A stretch of DNA of 64,000 nucleotides from Planotetraspora phitsanulokensis (GCF_016863295.1 NZ_BOOP01000039.1:22813-86812); one strand, 5' to 3'. Positions 37,919 through 45,939 are shown, counted from the stretch's first letter. Numbers and translations are program-made. Notes: generated by a model from the sequence alone, not told the origin.

Positions 37919-38575
37919 ATGACGATGATTTCCTCGTGGCGGGCCGCGGACGTCCGGCAGTGGCACGGCCACGGCATGGAGCAGTTCCATCACCCCCGTC
38001 CCGCCTGTCTCGGGCACGGGTCGTCCTTGCGGCCCACCGAGGAGCGCCGGCGGCTGCTGCGGGGTCTCAGCGGAACGGTGCTGGAGATCGGCGCGGGCGA
38101 CGGCATCAAGTTCGCCTGCTACCCGGACACGGTCCGGCAGATCGCCGTCGCCGAGACCGACTCCTTCCTGCTCGACACGGTCCGCAGGAACTGCGCGCAG
38201 GGGCCGATCCCGGTGCACCGGGTCGCCGGCGACGTCTCCCGACTTCCCGTGCCGGACGGCATGTTCGACGCCGTCGTCTGCTCGCTGATCCTGTGCACCG
38301 CGCCCGACCTCGGCCGTTCCCTCGCAGAGATCAAGCGGGTGCTCGAACCGGGCGGCGAACTGCGCTTCTATGAGCACGTGCGGTCGGCGCGCCCCCTCGC
38401 CGCGGCGGCCGAGCGCCTCGTGACGCCGCTCTGGTCACAGGTGTGCGGCGGCTGCCACCCCGCCAGGGACACGCTGGCCGCCATCGAGTCGGCCGGGTTC
38501 GTGGTCGACCAGGTCTCCCGGTTCTCCGTCATGGGGGTCAGCCACGTGCTCGGCACGGCGCGGAAGGCCGCCTGA
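37919..38575 (+). CDS. Class I SAM-dependent methyltransferase
   Basis: 218 residues from ATG 37919. Motif I TVLEIGAGDGIKFACYP, acidic residue VAETD, VAGDVSRLPVPDGMFDAVVCSLILCTAPDLGRSLAEIKRVLEPGGELRFYEHVRS is the Methyltransf_11 core. The C-terminal CGGCHPARDTLAAIESAGFVVDQVSRF resembles the UbiE-like small-molecule group. Substrate not identifiable. It is a single gene with no evident operon partner. An in-frame ATG at 37976 begins immediately before the conserved MEQFHHP, so a shorter protein is possible. Confidence 0.87.
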   Translation: MTMISSWRAADVRQWHGHGMEQFHHPRPACLGHGSSLRPTEERRRLLRGLSGTVLEIGAGDGIKFACYPDTVRQIAVAETDSFLLDTVRRNCAQGPIPVHRVAGDVSRLPVPDGMFDAVVCSLILCTAPDLGRSLAEIKRVLEPGGELRFYEHVRSARPLAAAAERLVTPLWSQVCGGCHPARDTLAAIESAGFVVDQVSRFSVMGVSHVLGTARKAA

Positions 38576-38605
38576 CGCTCGGCGCGCCCCGGCCGCCCCG
38601 AGAGG

Positions 38606-38827
38606 TCACGCTCTGGGCGTCGCCTGGCGCGGCCCGGCCGCGACCGCCGCGCGGTGCCGCAGAGCGGCCGCGCGTACGGCCAGGGCCTCCGACAGCGCTT
38701 CGCACTCGTCGAGGGTGAGAGGTGCCAGGGGCAGGAGGTACAGCAGCCCGGCGGGCCCGTCGACGAGGTCGACCGGCAACGGGCGGGCGGGCGCTTCGAT
38801 GGATGCGGTAGTCACAATGCGCGTCAT
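38606..38827 (-). CDS. Small conserved-looking hypothetical protein
   Basis: 73 residues from ATG 38827: TTASIEAPARPLPVDLVDG then LLYLLPLAPLTLDECEALSEALAVRAAALRHRAAV. No known domain, no membrane helix strong enough to call. The ordered acidic-helical C-terminal half and the local gap between neighbours suggest a real gene rather than a chance frame, but this is uncertain. Longer starts upstream give low-complexity residues only. Confidence 0.5.
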   Translation of the reverse strand: MTRIVTTASIEAPARPLPVDLVDGPAGLLYLLPLAPLTLDECEALSEALAVRAAALRHRAAVAAGPRQATPRA

Positions 38828-38984
38828 TCTGCCGTCTGGGACCGACAGAAATCGCGCCATTTGTCGGCGGCCCGGGCACCGGAACGGCGGCGGCCCGCCG
38901 AACGACGGGTGCCGCCGTGTCACTTCCGGGACGGGAGCCGTGCCGACGCAGGCCGGGCGGGTCGCCTCCGCGGTCGAACCGGGG

Positions 38985-40610
38985 TCAGGGTGAGAGGTCC
39001 CGCCGGCGGAACAACGCCATCCCGGCCGCGGCCAGCGCCGCCGCCACCACGACGAGCCCCACCATCGGGCCGGGCGTGGCGTCCACCGCCGGAATCGCCG
39101 GCACGTGGGTGAACGGCGACACGTCGCGAACCGCCTGGGGCAGCCCGAACACGTCTCCGAGCAGACCGCAGGCCAGGCTGACCACCAGCCCGGCCCAGGC
39201 CAGCACCACGACCATTCGGGGCAGGCCGCCGAACACGAGCACCACGAACCCGGCCACGGTCATCGCCGCGGGCAGTTGCGCCAGCCCCGCGCCGACCAGG
39301 GTGAGGACACCGATGTCACCCCCGACCGCGGCGTCGGCGAGGCCCGTCGCCGCGCCGGCGAGCACCAGTATCGCCGCCGCGCCGCCGACCGCGCACGTGA
39401 GGTGGGCGCCCACCCACCTGGCCCGGCCGACCGCCGTGGCGAGCACCGCCTCGGCCGGCCCTCCGGCCTCCTCGGAGCGCAACCGCAGCAGCACCTGTAC
39501 GGCGAAGCAGGCCGCCAGGGCGCCGAACACGTTCATCATCGCGGCGAAGAACGCCTCCACGAGAGCGGCGGAGCCCGTCCCCGCGAGCTGGCCCATCAGG
39601 TCCGACACACCCTCGTTGCCGCCCAGCGCGTCGTCCACGAGGTCGCCGAGCGAGCCGATCCCGAGGCCGAACACCACGCTGCCGACCAGCCAGCCGATCG
39701 TCGAGGCGCGGTTCAGCCGCCATGCCAGCCCGAGCGGGCTCAGGAGCCCGCGGGACGCGGCGGCCGGACCGGGCCTCTCGGGAATCAGGCCGGCGCCGAG
39801 GTCCCGGCGGCCGACCAGGGCGAAGGCGCCCCACACGCACGCGATCAGCAACAGGACCGGCAGGGTGAGGACCCACCAGCGCTCCTCGCCGTACGGGCGC
39901 GCCAGCATGCCCCAGCCGAGCGGCGACACCCAGGAGAACCAGGTGCTCGTCACCTGCACGCCGTCCGCCGCCCGCTCGCCGAGCGCGTCGCCGATGCCAC
40001 GGACGAGGTAGGCGACCCCGACCGCGGTGGCGGCGAAGGCGTTGGCGGCGCGGGCGCTCTGGAACAGCTGCGCGCCGACCGCGGCGACCCCGGCGAACGC
40101 CATCCCGGTCACGGCGCACGCGGCGCCGAAGGTCACCGCGCCGCCCGCGGGCAGGCCCGCGCTCACCAGGGCGCCGATCAGCGCGACTCCGAGCACGAGG
40201 TTCGCCCCGAGGACCACGGTCAGGGCGGCGGTCAGCCCGGCGTTCCGTCCGACGCTGGCGGCCCCGATCATCTCCGCCCGGCCGGTCTCCTCGTTCTGCC
40301 GGGTGTGCCGTACGACCGCGAAGGTGCTCATCAGCGCCGCCAGCACCAGCATGAAGGCGAGGTTGCGGAAATTCGCCAGCGCGCCGAGGTCGGTGCCGAC
40401 CGGCGTGCCGCGCATCAGCAGCACGGCGGGGCTGGTCCCCGCCCCCTGCAGCGCGGTGGCACGTCCCGCCGCGTCGGGGAACTCGTCGATGACGGCGGCG
40501 GCGCCGGCCGCCAGGATGACCGCCGAGCCGACGATCCAGACGGGCAGTTGCACGCGGTCGCGCCGCAACGCGAGCCGGACCAGCCTCCCCGTTCCCTCGT
40601 AGGCGCTCAT
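38985..40610 (-). CDS. ABC-2 type exporter permease (polyketide-antibiotic exporter-like)
   Basis: 541 residues, about twelve membrane segments in two similar halves; GRLVRLALRRDRVQLPVWIVGSAVILAAGAAAVIDEFP opens the family known as exporters of polyketide antibiotics. RHTRQNEETGRAEMIGAASVGR and RLRSEEAGGPAEAVLATAVGRARWVGAH are the paired E-rich loops that contact the ATPase. Coupled by ATGA to the ATPase gene. Substrate unknown; co-expressed with a TetR regulator, which suggests induced drug efflux. Confidence 0.92.
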   Translation of the reverse strand: MSAYEGTGRLVRLALRRDRVQLPVWIVGSAVILAAGAAAVIDEFPDAAGRATALQGAGTSPAVLLMRGTPVGTDLGALANFRNLAFMLVLAALMSTFAVVRHTRQNEETGRAEMIGAASVGRNAGLTAALTVVLGANLVLGVALIGALVSAGLPAGGAVTFGAACAVTGMAFAGVAAVGAQLFQSARAANAFAATAVGVAYLVRGIGDALGERAADGVQVTSTWFSWVSPLGWGMLARPYGEERWWVLTLPVLLLIACVWGAFALVGRRDLGAGLIPERPGPAAASRGLLSPLGLAWRLNRASTIGWLVGSVVFGLGIGSLGDLVDDALGGNEGVSDLMGQLAGTGSAALVEAFFAAMMNVFGALAACFAVQVLLRLRSEEAGGPAEAVLATAVGRARWVGAHLTCAVGGAAAILVLAGAATGLADAAVGGDIGVLTLVGAGLAQLPAAMTVAGFVVLVFGGLPRMVVVLAWAGLVVSLACGLLGDVFGLPQAVRDVSPFTHVPAIPAVDATPGPMVGLVVVAAALAAAGMALFRRRDLSP

Positions 40611-41533
40611 CGTGACGCTCCCGCGGAGGGCACCTCGGCGGCGGCCTCGGGCGCGTCGCCGTAGTGCCGCATGAACAGCTCCTCCAGCGTCGGCGGCCGG
40701 CTCGTCAGCGTGTTGACCTCGAAGGAGGCCAGGTGGCGCAGCACGCCGGGCAGGTGCGCCGCGTCCACGTCGAACCGGGCCCTGGCGCCGTCGGCCACCA
40801 GGTCGTGCACGCCGGGCAGCCCGCCCAGCCCGGTGATCGGCTCGGCCGCCTCCACGACGACCGAGGTCCGGGTCAGGTGGCGCAGCTGCGCCAGCGTGCC
40901 GGACTCGACGGTGACTCCGTCGCGGATGATGCTGACCTTGGAGCAGAGCGCCTCGACCTCGGAGAAGATGTGGCTGGACAGCAGCACGGTCGCGCCCCTC
41001 GCGCTCACCTCCCGGACGGTCTGCTGGAACGCCGCCTCCATCAGCGGGTCCAGCCCGGAGGTGGGCTCGTCCAGGACGAACAGCTCGACGTCTGAGGCGA
41101 ACGCGGCGATGAGCGCCACCTTCTGCCGGTTCCCCTTGGAGTAGGTGCGGCACCGCTTGGCCGGGTCCAGGCGGAACCGGTCAAGCAGTTCTTCGCGGCG
41201 GGCCTTGTCCAGGCCGCCGCGCAGGTCGCCGAACAGGTCGATGGCCTCGCCTCCGGACAGGTTCGGCCACAGGTTCACCTCGCCGGGCACGTAGGCCAGC
41301 CGGCGGTGCAGCGGCGTCGCGTCCCGCCAGGGGTCGCCGCCGAGCACCTGCGCCCGGCCTGAGTCGGCGCGCAGCAGCCCGAGCAGCACGCGGAGCGTCG
41401 TGGTCTTGCCCGCGCCGTTGGGGCCCAGGAACCCGTGCACCTCGCCGGTCCGTACGACGAGGTCGAGACCGTTCAGCGCCCTGGTGCGGCCGAACGTCTT
41501 GACCAACCCTTCCACCGAGATGGCGTCAGTCAT
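40607..41533 (-). CDS. ABC transporter ATP-binding protein (DrrA-type)
   Basis: 308 residues. Walker A GPNGAGKTT, Q-loop LAYVPGEVNLWPNLSGGEAIDLFG, signature YSKGNRQK (in place of LSGGQ, usual in this branch), Walker B LFVLDEPTSGLDPL, H-loop SSHIFSEVEAL. Energises the adjacent ABC-2 permease. It overlaps the TetR gene by 8 bases at its start and the permease by ATGA, giving a TetR-ATPase-permease operon. Confidence 0.94.
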   Translation of the reverse strand: MTDAISVEGLVKTFGRTRALNGLDLVVRTGEVHGFLGPNGAGKTTTLRVLLGLLRADSGRAQVLGGDPWRDATPLHRRLAYVPGEVNLWPNLSGGEAIDLFGDLRGGLDKARREELLDRFRLDPAKRCRTYSKGNRQKVALIAAFASDVELFVLDEPTSGLDPLMEAAFQQTVREVSARGATVLLSSHIFSEVEALCSKVSIIRDGVTVESGTLAQLRHLTRTSVVVEAAEPITGLGGLPGVHDLVADGARARFDVDAAHLPGVLRHLASFEVNTLTSRPPTLEELFMRHYGDAPEAAAEVPSAGASR

Positions 41534-42218
41534 CGTGATTCTCCTCGAATCTGCGGAGTGGGGCTCCGCGTCCTTCCTGGGTCGATGAGTGCGAGATCTT
41601 GTCGAGGGCGTCTCTCATGGAGGCGGCCTCCTCCGGGCCGAGCATGGGGTGCGAGTAGACGTCGAGCAGGGTCACCGCGAGCAGGTGGGCCCCTTCCGGG
41701 GTGAACAGGTCGACACCGAGCCCGCGGGACACGTGCTGGTAGAGGACCATGACCGACAGCCCCATGGCGGTGGCCACCGTCGCGCGGGCCCGGAGATCGG
41801 CGAAGGGAGGGTCGGGGCGGCGCTGATCCGCCTCCGCCAGCCACTCCTCGCTCATCCGGACCATCTCGTCGAACAGCGGCGCGGCCCATCCCCCGGCCAG
41901 CGCGCGGGCCACGTACGGCCGGTACGGCCCGATCGCCGCCATGGAGGCGGCGACGGGATTCGTATCGGGTGGCCGATGGGTTCTGGCCTCGTCGTTCAGC
42001 CGGCGGACCGCCTTCAGGAGGAAGTCGTCGCATGCCTCGCGCAGCCCCTGTTTGGAGCCGAAGTGATGACGCACCAGCCCCGAGGACACTCCGGCCGTCT
42101 CAGCGATCCCGCGGATCGTGGCCCGGTCGAATCCGTGCTCGCCGAAGTGCCGCAACGCCGCGTCCCTGATGCGGGCGCGGGCGGTGAGGTCCTCGGGCTC
42201 CGGCCCTGTCATCGCCAC
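41526..42218 (-). CDS. TetR-family regulator of the ABC-2 exporter
   Basis: 230 residues from GTG 42218 (ATG 42212 also possible). HTH: ARIRDAALRHFGEHGFDRATIRGIAETAGVSSGLVRHHFGSKQGLREACDDFLL. The helical C-terminal domain has the form YRPYVARALAGGWAAPLFDEMVRMSEEWLAE. It is the first gene of the operon, so it controls its own transcript; palindromes with TACAC/GTGTA half-sites stand directly upstream. Confidence 0.92.
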   Translation of the reverse strand: MAMTGPEPEDLTARARIRDAALRHFGEHGFDRATIRGIAETAGVSSGLVRHHFGSKQGLREACDDFLLKAVRRLNDEARTHRPPDTNPVAASMAAIGPYRPYVARALAGGWAAPLFDEMVRMSEEWLAEADQRRPDPPFADLRARATVATAMGLSVMVLYQHVSRGLGVDLFTPEGAHLLAVTLLDVYSHPMLGPEEAASMRDALDKISHSSTQEGRGAPLRRFEENHDD

Positions 42219-42244
42219 TATGGCTCGTCCCCTATCCGTTCATG

Positions 42245-42288
42245 TAGCGCGCTATCCACGCGTATAAGACACTACACGCGTGTGTAGT
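42245..42288. promoter_or_regulatory. TetR operators upstream of the ABC-2 exporter operon
   Basis: ACTACAC-GCGT-GTGTAGT at 42271-42288 has perfect 7-bp arms, and TAGCGCGCTA at 42245-42254 is a 10-bp palindrome. They lie 27-70 bases upstream of the TetR start. The first is a typical 18-bp TetR site; the second may belong to the promoter. Confidence 0.65.
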
Positions 42289-42624
42289 CGGCCGCCAGGT
42301 CCGAACTTTCCCCCTGACGCGGAATTGACGCCTGCGGAAGGACTCGTCGTACGGAAGGCGTCAACATCGCTTGCTGAGGGCCTTCATGAGCCGACAGAGT
42401 GGGATCTCGACCGAATCGGGCGCCCGGAGGGGAGGGGAACATGGCACCGAGGATCGCCTGCACGGAGATCGCCGGCCGTCCGTGTCTTCCCTCTTCATTT
42501 GCGCTCGTTCGATGTCACGTCCCTTGAGCCGGGACGTTCTCTCGGGTGGCGGGTCCCCGGCGCACATTCAGACCGACCCGCTCCGCGCCGCGACCATCGC
42601 AGGTGGTCGGGCGCCGATGGCCTC
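42289..42624. other. Gene-free stretch upstream of the TROVE gene
   Basis: No convincing protein gene on either strand: the frames open here are Arg/Pro/Ser-rich shadows. It holds an 8-bp inverted repeat TTGACGCC (42325-42332) with GGCGTCAA (42357-42364) and a compact hairpin ACGTCCC-TTGAGCC-GGGACGT. These could be promoter or RNA elements of the TROVE locus. I could not make a convincing tRNA-like fold from it by eye. Confidence 0.5.
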
Positions 42625-42706
42625 CCGGTGAACGCCCCAGGCGGCGAACAAGGATGCGGCCCGGGCATACCCGCACCTCCTTCGTCCTGCCTCGGGGCCT
42701 TCACGG
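42625..42706 (+). ncRNA. Long imperfect hairpin, candidate Y RNA or 5' leader of the TROVE gene
   Basis: An 82-base stem-loop with about 26 base pairs. Pairs: 42625-42627 with 42704-42706; 42629-42632 with 42700-42703; 42634-42638 with 42694-42698; 42639-42642 with 42689-42692; then an internal loop (GGCGAAC against CGTCCT); 42650-42654 with 42678-42682; 42655-42659 with 42671-42675; terminal loop 42660-42670. The arrangement of stem, GNCGAA-like internal loop and upper stem resembles the Ro-binding end of Y RNAs, and bacterial Y RNAs are normally encoded beside their Ro60 gene. No tRNA-like domain is visible, so a cis leader element is an alternative. Confidence 0.45.
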
Positions 42707-42743
42707 AGAAATCCGGTCACTCCATCTCGGGAGGCCCCCAATG

Positions 42744-42763
42744 GGCGGGATCAGGTTCCCGCC
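42744..42763 (+). promoter_or_regulatory. Hairpin in the TROVE leader just before the ribosome site
   Basis: GGCGGGA-TCAGGT-TCCCGCC, 7-bp stem with 6-base loop, ending 7 bases before GGAGAAGGG, which is the ribosome-binding site of the TROVE gene. It could influence translation. Confidence 0.4.
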
Positions 42764-42781
42764 GATCAACGGAGAAGGGCC

Positions 42782-44191
42782 ATGACCACACCTCACCCCC
42801 TCGCGCCTTCGGTCACGACGGCCAAGAAGGAGCTGTTCCTCCTGGCCGCGCGCACCCTGGCGGACAACGGCGCGCAGGCCGCGGACGACCGCTTCGTCTC
42901 CCTGGTCGACCAGTTGGCGGTCACCGAGGCGGCATGGGTCCGCGGCCTCATCGAGTGGGCGCGCCGTCAGCCCGCGCTGCGCGCGTTCGGCCTCGCGCTC
43001 GCGGTCGAGTTCATGCACGCGCGGATGGTGGCCGGGCTCGGCGTGCCGGCGGAACGGCGCGAGCTGATCGACAACCTGCTGACCAGGGCCGACGAGCCGG
43101 GCGACCTGCTCGCGCAGTGGATTCGCCGGCATGGCGGCTCGATCCCCAAGTCGGTCAGGGCGGGCGTGGCCGACGCCGTCGCGCGGCTGTATGACGAGGT
43201 CGCGCTCCTCACCTACGACACCGATGACGCCGCGATGCCCTTCTCCGAGGTGATCGCCCTCACCCACCCCAAGCCGATCGGCATGATCCAGAACGAGATC
43301 TTCCAGTACGCGGCGCTTCGCCGGCGCGGCTCCCACCCGGTTCCCGGCTCGCTGGCGACCCTGCGCGCGCGGGCCCAGCTGGAGGCGATACCCGCCGACC
43401 GTCGCCTGCGCGCACTCGAAAGGCCCGACGCCGGTGGCGTGTTCGTCAAGGCCGCGATGACCTGGCAGCAGGTGCGCGACTGGCTGGGCGGGACGATGAC
43501 CGACAAGGCGTGGGCCGTGGTCGCGCCGCCGATGAGCTACCGCGAGCGCCTGGCACACCTGGCGGACTTCGACCGCGCGGGACTGGCCGACGAGGTCGCC
43601 GACTGGTTGTCCTCCGATCTGGCCGCGCAGAAGTCGGCGAAGCGCGGCAGGGCCCTGCCCGTGGAGATCTTCACCGCCTACCGCTCCGTCCCTTCCTCAC
43701 GGTGGTCCTGGGCGCTGGAGCAGGCCATGGAGCACTCCCTGGACCAGGTGCCGGCCCTGCCTGGGCGCACGGTCGTCCTCGTGGACCGCAGCGAGCCGAT
43801 GTCCGAACCGGTGTCCGCGGGATCGCCCCTGACCCGGGCGGACGCCGCGGCCGTCTTCGGCGCCGCCCTGGCGTTGCGCGCCTCCTCCGCCGACCTGGTC
43901 GAATGCGGACGGGCCACCGGACCGGTACCGGCCGAGCACGGCGACCGGCTGCTCGAGACCGTCGGCCGCTTCGGCGAGCCGGGCGGCGGTCAGACCATGG
44001 CCCAGGCACTGCGCACGCACGTACGGGGACACGACCGGGTCGTCGTCCTCACCCACCCGGCCGCGGCTGTGGAAGCCGCGGAGGCCGTGACCGTGCCCGG
44101 TCACGAGCACATCATCACCGACGTCAGCGACGCCTGGTTCGCGGCCATCCCGCACATCGAGATGGCGCGCACCGGCGCCTGGCCCTTCTGA
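42782..44191 (+). CDS. TROVE domain protein (Ro60/Rsr-like RNA-binding ring)
   Basis: 469 residues. The TROVE HEAT-like ring spans about 10-310 (KKELFLLAARTLADNGAQAADDRFVSLVDQLAVTEAAWVRGLIEWARRQPALRAFGLALAVEFMHARM, and QNEIFQYAALRRRGSHP); a von Willebrand A domain spans about 328-469 (GRTVVLVDRSEPMSEP). Ro60 orthologues bind Y RNAs and misfolded RNAs, and in Deinococcus a Y RNA tethers Rsr to PNPase for rRNA maturation and decay under stress. The MIDAS is degenerate: DxSxS reads D335-R-S337-E-P339. ATG 42782 follows GGAGAAGGG. A bL37-like gene follows 11 bases later, giving a two-gene operon. Confidence 0.9.
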   Translation: MTTPHPLAPSVTTAKKELFLLAARTLADNGAQAADDRFVSLVDQLAVTEAAWVRGLIEWARRQPALRAFGLALAVEFMHARMVAGLGVPAERRELIDNLLTRADEPGDLLAQWIRRHGGSIPKSVRAGVADAVARLYDEVALLTYDTDDAAMPFSEVIALTHPKPIGMIQNEIFQYAALRRRGSHPVPGSLATLRARAQLEAIPADRRLRALERPDAGGVFVKAAMTWQQVRDWLGGTMTDKAWAVVAPPMSYRERLAHLADFDRAGLADEVADWLSSDLAAQKSAKRGRALPVEIFTAYRSVPSSRWSWALEQAMEHSLDQVPALPGRTVVLVDRSEPMSEPVSAGSPLTRADAAAVFGAALALRASSADLVECGRATGPVPAEHGDRLLETVGRFGEPGGGQTMAQALRTHVRGHDRVVVLTHPAAAVEAAEAVTVPGHEHIITDVSDAWFAAIPHIEMARTGAWPF

Positions 44192-44202
44192 GAAAGGTCG
44201 TC

Positions 44203-44280
44203 ATGTCCAAGCGCGCCCGCAAGAAGCGCACCCGCAGGAACAAGAACGCCAACCACCGGATGAAACCCGGCCACGGCTGA
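44203..44280 (+). CDS. 25-residue basic protein, ribosomal protein bL37-like
   Basis: MSKRARKKRTRRNKNANHRM followed by KPGHG. Ten of the first 18 residues are basic, and the layout SKRxRKxRxRxxxxANHxxxP matches the bL37 family known from mycobacterial ribosomes (about 24 residues, with ANHGKRPNA at the end). The ribosome site GAAAGG is 6 bases upstream, and the gene starts 11 bases after the TROVE stop. The last part, HRMKPGHG, differs from the usual HGKRPN, so it may be a paralogue. A strong terminator follows. Confidence 0.72.
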   Translation: MSKRARKKRTRRNKNANHRMKPGHG

Positions 44281-44285
44281 TGCCA

Positions 44286-44321
44286 CGGGGGCTCCGGCGC
44301 ATCCCGGCGCCGGAGCCCCCG
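44286..44321. terminator. Strong terminator hairpin after the TROVE/bL37 operon
   Basis: A perfect 15-bp stem (44286-44300 with 44307-44321) and a 6-base ATCCCG loop, 5 bases after the bL37-like stop. Arm GGGGGCTCCGGCGC. It ends the TROVE operon and separates it from the membrane-protein gene. Confidence 0.87.
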
Positions 44322-44340
44322 CGCCAAGAAGGTGATCATC

Positions 44341-44847
44341 ATGTTTCCCGAGCTCTTCCGTCCGCGTCCGTCCCGCGGCTATCTGTCGCTGGCCGTGGTG
44401 ACGGCCCTGCTCGGATTCGCCTCGGCGACCAACCTGACCGCCGCCGGGACCTTCGCCGAGATCCTCTTCGGTCTCGGCCTCGGGTTCGTCGCGGCGTACC
44501 TGCTCGCCCTGGCGCTGTGCTTTCCGCTGATGCGCTACGTGGTGTCGGAGACGACGCTGACCGCGAAGTACGGCCCGCTGCTCCGCTACCGCATCCGGCT
44601 GTCCGACATCACCTCGGTGACGTCCTCCCATCTCGCCCAGGACTCCGCCGCGCTGGCCATGCCCGGCATCGCCCTGTACGGCATGCGCTGCGCGGGGCTC
44701 GGCCGCGTGCGCATGTGCGCCACCCGGCCCTCTCACAACGTGCTCGTGATCGGAACCAGGGACGGCACGCGCTACGGCGTCACCCCCGCCGACGACCGCG
44801 CGTTCCTGGACGCCCTGCGACGCCACGGCGTCCCGGTCGGCCGGTGA
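44341..44847 (+). CDS. Small membrane protein with PH-like cytoplasmic domain
   Basis: 168 residues from ATG 44341 with AAGAAGG upstream; GTG 44332 is an alternative. Two N-terminal membrane helices (YLSLAVVTALLGFASATNLTAAGTFA and EILFGLGLGFVAAYLLALALCF) precede a soluble domain (YVVSETTLTAKYGPLLRYRIRLSDITSVTSSH ... VLVIGTRDGTRYGVTPADDRAFLDAL) of the bacterial pleckstrin-homology type. Function unknown. It follows the TROVE operon terminator and may have its own promoter. Confidence 0.78.
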   Translation: MFPELFRPRPSRGYLSLAVVTALLGFASATNLTAAGTFAEILFGLGLGFVAAYLLALALCFPLMRYVVSETTLTAKYGPLLRYRIRLSDITSVTSSHLAQDSAALAMPGIALYGMRCAGLGRVRMCATRPSHNVLVIGTRDGTRYGVTPADDRAFLDALRRHGVPVGR

Positions 44848-44912
44848 GCTCACCGGGGTCCCGATCCGCGCGGGCCGCGCCCGCGCACTGAGAGCCGGAT
44901 CACATCCGGAGT

Positions 44913-44939
44913 CGTCACACGAGAGCCCGGTCGCCCGTC
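44913..44939 (+). promoter_or_regulatory. Candidate ECF41 promoter
   Basis: CGTCACA at 44913-44919 and CGTC at 44936-44939 with a 16-base spacer, 58 bases upstream of the epimerase start. ECF41 sigma factors recognise a -35 close to TGTCACA and a -10 of CGTC; the match here is 6 of 7 plus 4 of 4. An ECF41 gene is the second gene of the transcript, so an autoregulatory loop is expected. Confidence 0.6.
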
Positions 44940-44997
44940 TTGTCGGCGTAATGGACGGTGTCCCGGCCGGCGGCCGGGACGAAGACACGGAGTGATC

Positions 44998-45939
44998 ATG
45001 CGAGTTCTCGTCGCCGGAGCCACCGGGGTGATCGGCAACAGGATGGTGCCGCTGCTGACCGCGGTCGGGCACGACGTGGTGAGCCTGGTTCGGCCGGGAG
45101 GCGCCGGCCGGACACTGGCCAAGGCGGGCGCGGAGGTGGTCACCGCGGACGCCCTCGACCGGGAGGGGCTGCGCCGGGCGGTCCGCGAGGCCGCGCCCGA
45201 CGCGGTGGTGAACATGCTCACCGCGATCCCCGCCACGATCGACCCGAAGAGACTGTCGCGGGATTTCACGCTGACCAACCGGCTGCGCACTGAAGGCACC
45301 CGCAACCTGGTCGACGCCGCCGACGGGGCCCGGATCATCAGCCAGGGCCTGGCCTACGGCTACCAGCCGGGAGAGGGCCTGGCCGACGAGGACGCCCCCC
45401 TGTGGCGGACCGGCACGCCCAGGGAGTTCGTCCCCGTGCTGGACGCCCTGGTCGAGCTGGAGAGGCTCACCGCGCGGGCCGGCGGCCTGGTCCTCCGTCT
45501 GGGACACCTGTACGGCCCCGGGTCGATCTACTCCGCGGACGGGTCGTTCACGCGGCAGGTCCGAGCGGGGAAGGTCCCGCTGGTCGGCGGCGGCCACGCG
45601 GTGTTCTCCTTCACCCACGCCGACGACGTGGCGGCCGCCGTGGCCGCCGCCCTGGACAAGGACGACGTCACCGGCGTGCTGAACGTGGTGGACGACCGGC
45701 CCGCACCCCTGCACGAGTGGCTGCCCGCGTTCACCGGCATCCTTGGCGTCCGGGCGCCCAAGAGGGCGCCCGCCGCGCTGGCGCGGCTGGCCGTCGGAAG
45801 CTGGGGGGTGGCCTTCATGAACGAACTGCGCGGCGCCGACAACGCCCGTGCCCGCCTGCGCCTGGACTGGCGGCCGCGGTACGCGTCGGTTCTCGAGGGG
45901 TTCGCCGCCGACCTGGCGGCCGAGGCGGCCGGGTCATGA
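44998..45939 (+). CDS. NAD(P)-dependent epimerase/dehydratase (ECF41-associated)
   Basis: 313 residues, extended short-chain dehydrogenase. Rossmann motif MRVLVAGATGVIGNRMVPLL (GxxGxxG), VVNMLTAIPATI and YGPGSIYSADGSFTRQVRAGKVPLVGGGHAVFSFTHADDVAAAV of the NmrA/epimerase type. The usual YxxxK reads less clearly (LAYGYQPGEG). It is followed by an ECF41 sigma gene. The ECF41 group is defined by sigma genes sitting next to an epimerase, oxidoreductase or carboxymuconolactone decarboxylase, and this fits. Confidence 0.88.
   Translation: MRVLVAGATGVIGNRMVPLLTAVGHDVVSLVRPGGAGRTLAKAGAEVVTADALDREGLRRAVREAAPDAVVNMLTAIPATIDPKRLSRDFTLTNRLRTEGTRNLVDAADGARIISQGLAYGYQPGEGLADEDAPLWRTGTPREFVPVLDALVELERLTARAGGLVLRLGHLYGPGSIYSADGSFTRQVRAGKVPLVGGGHAVFSFTHADDVAAAVAAALDKDDVTGVLNVVDDRPAPLHEWLPAFTGILGVRAPKRAPAALARLAVGSWGVAFMNELRGADNARARLRLDWRPRYASVLEGFAADLAAEAAGS

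Noticed and set aside
42289..42624. tRNA-like module expected of many bacterial Y RNAs
   Set aside because: Small stems and a GGTCCGAAC sequence occur, but no cloverleaf with a T-arm could be drawn by eye.
42280..42781. Open frame across the region before the TROVE gene
   Set aside because: No family-like composition; the stretch has RNA-type hairpins instead.
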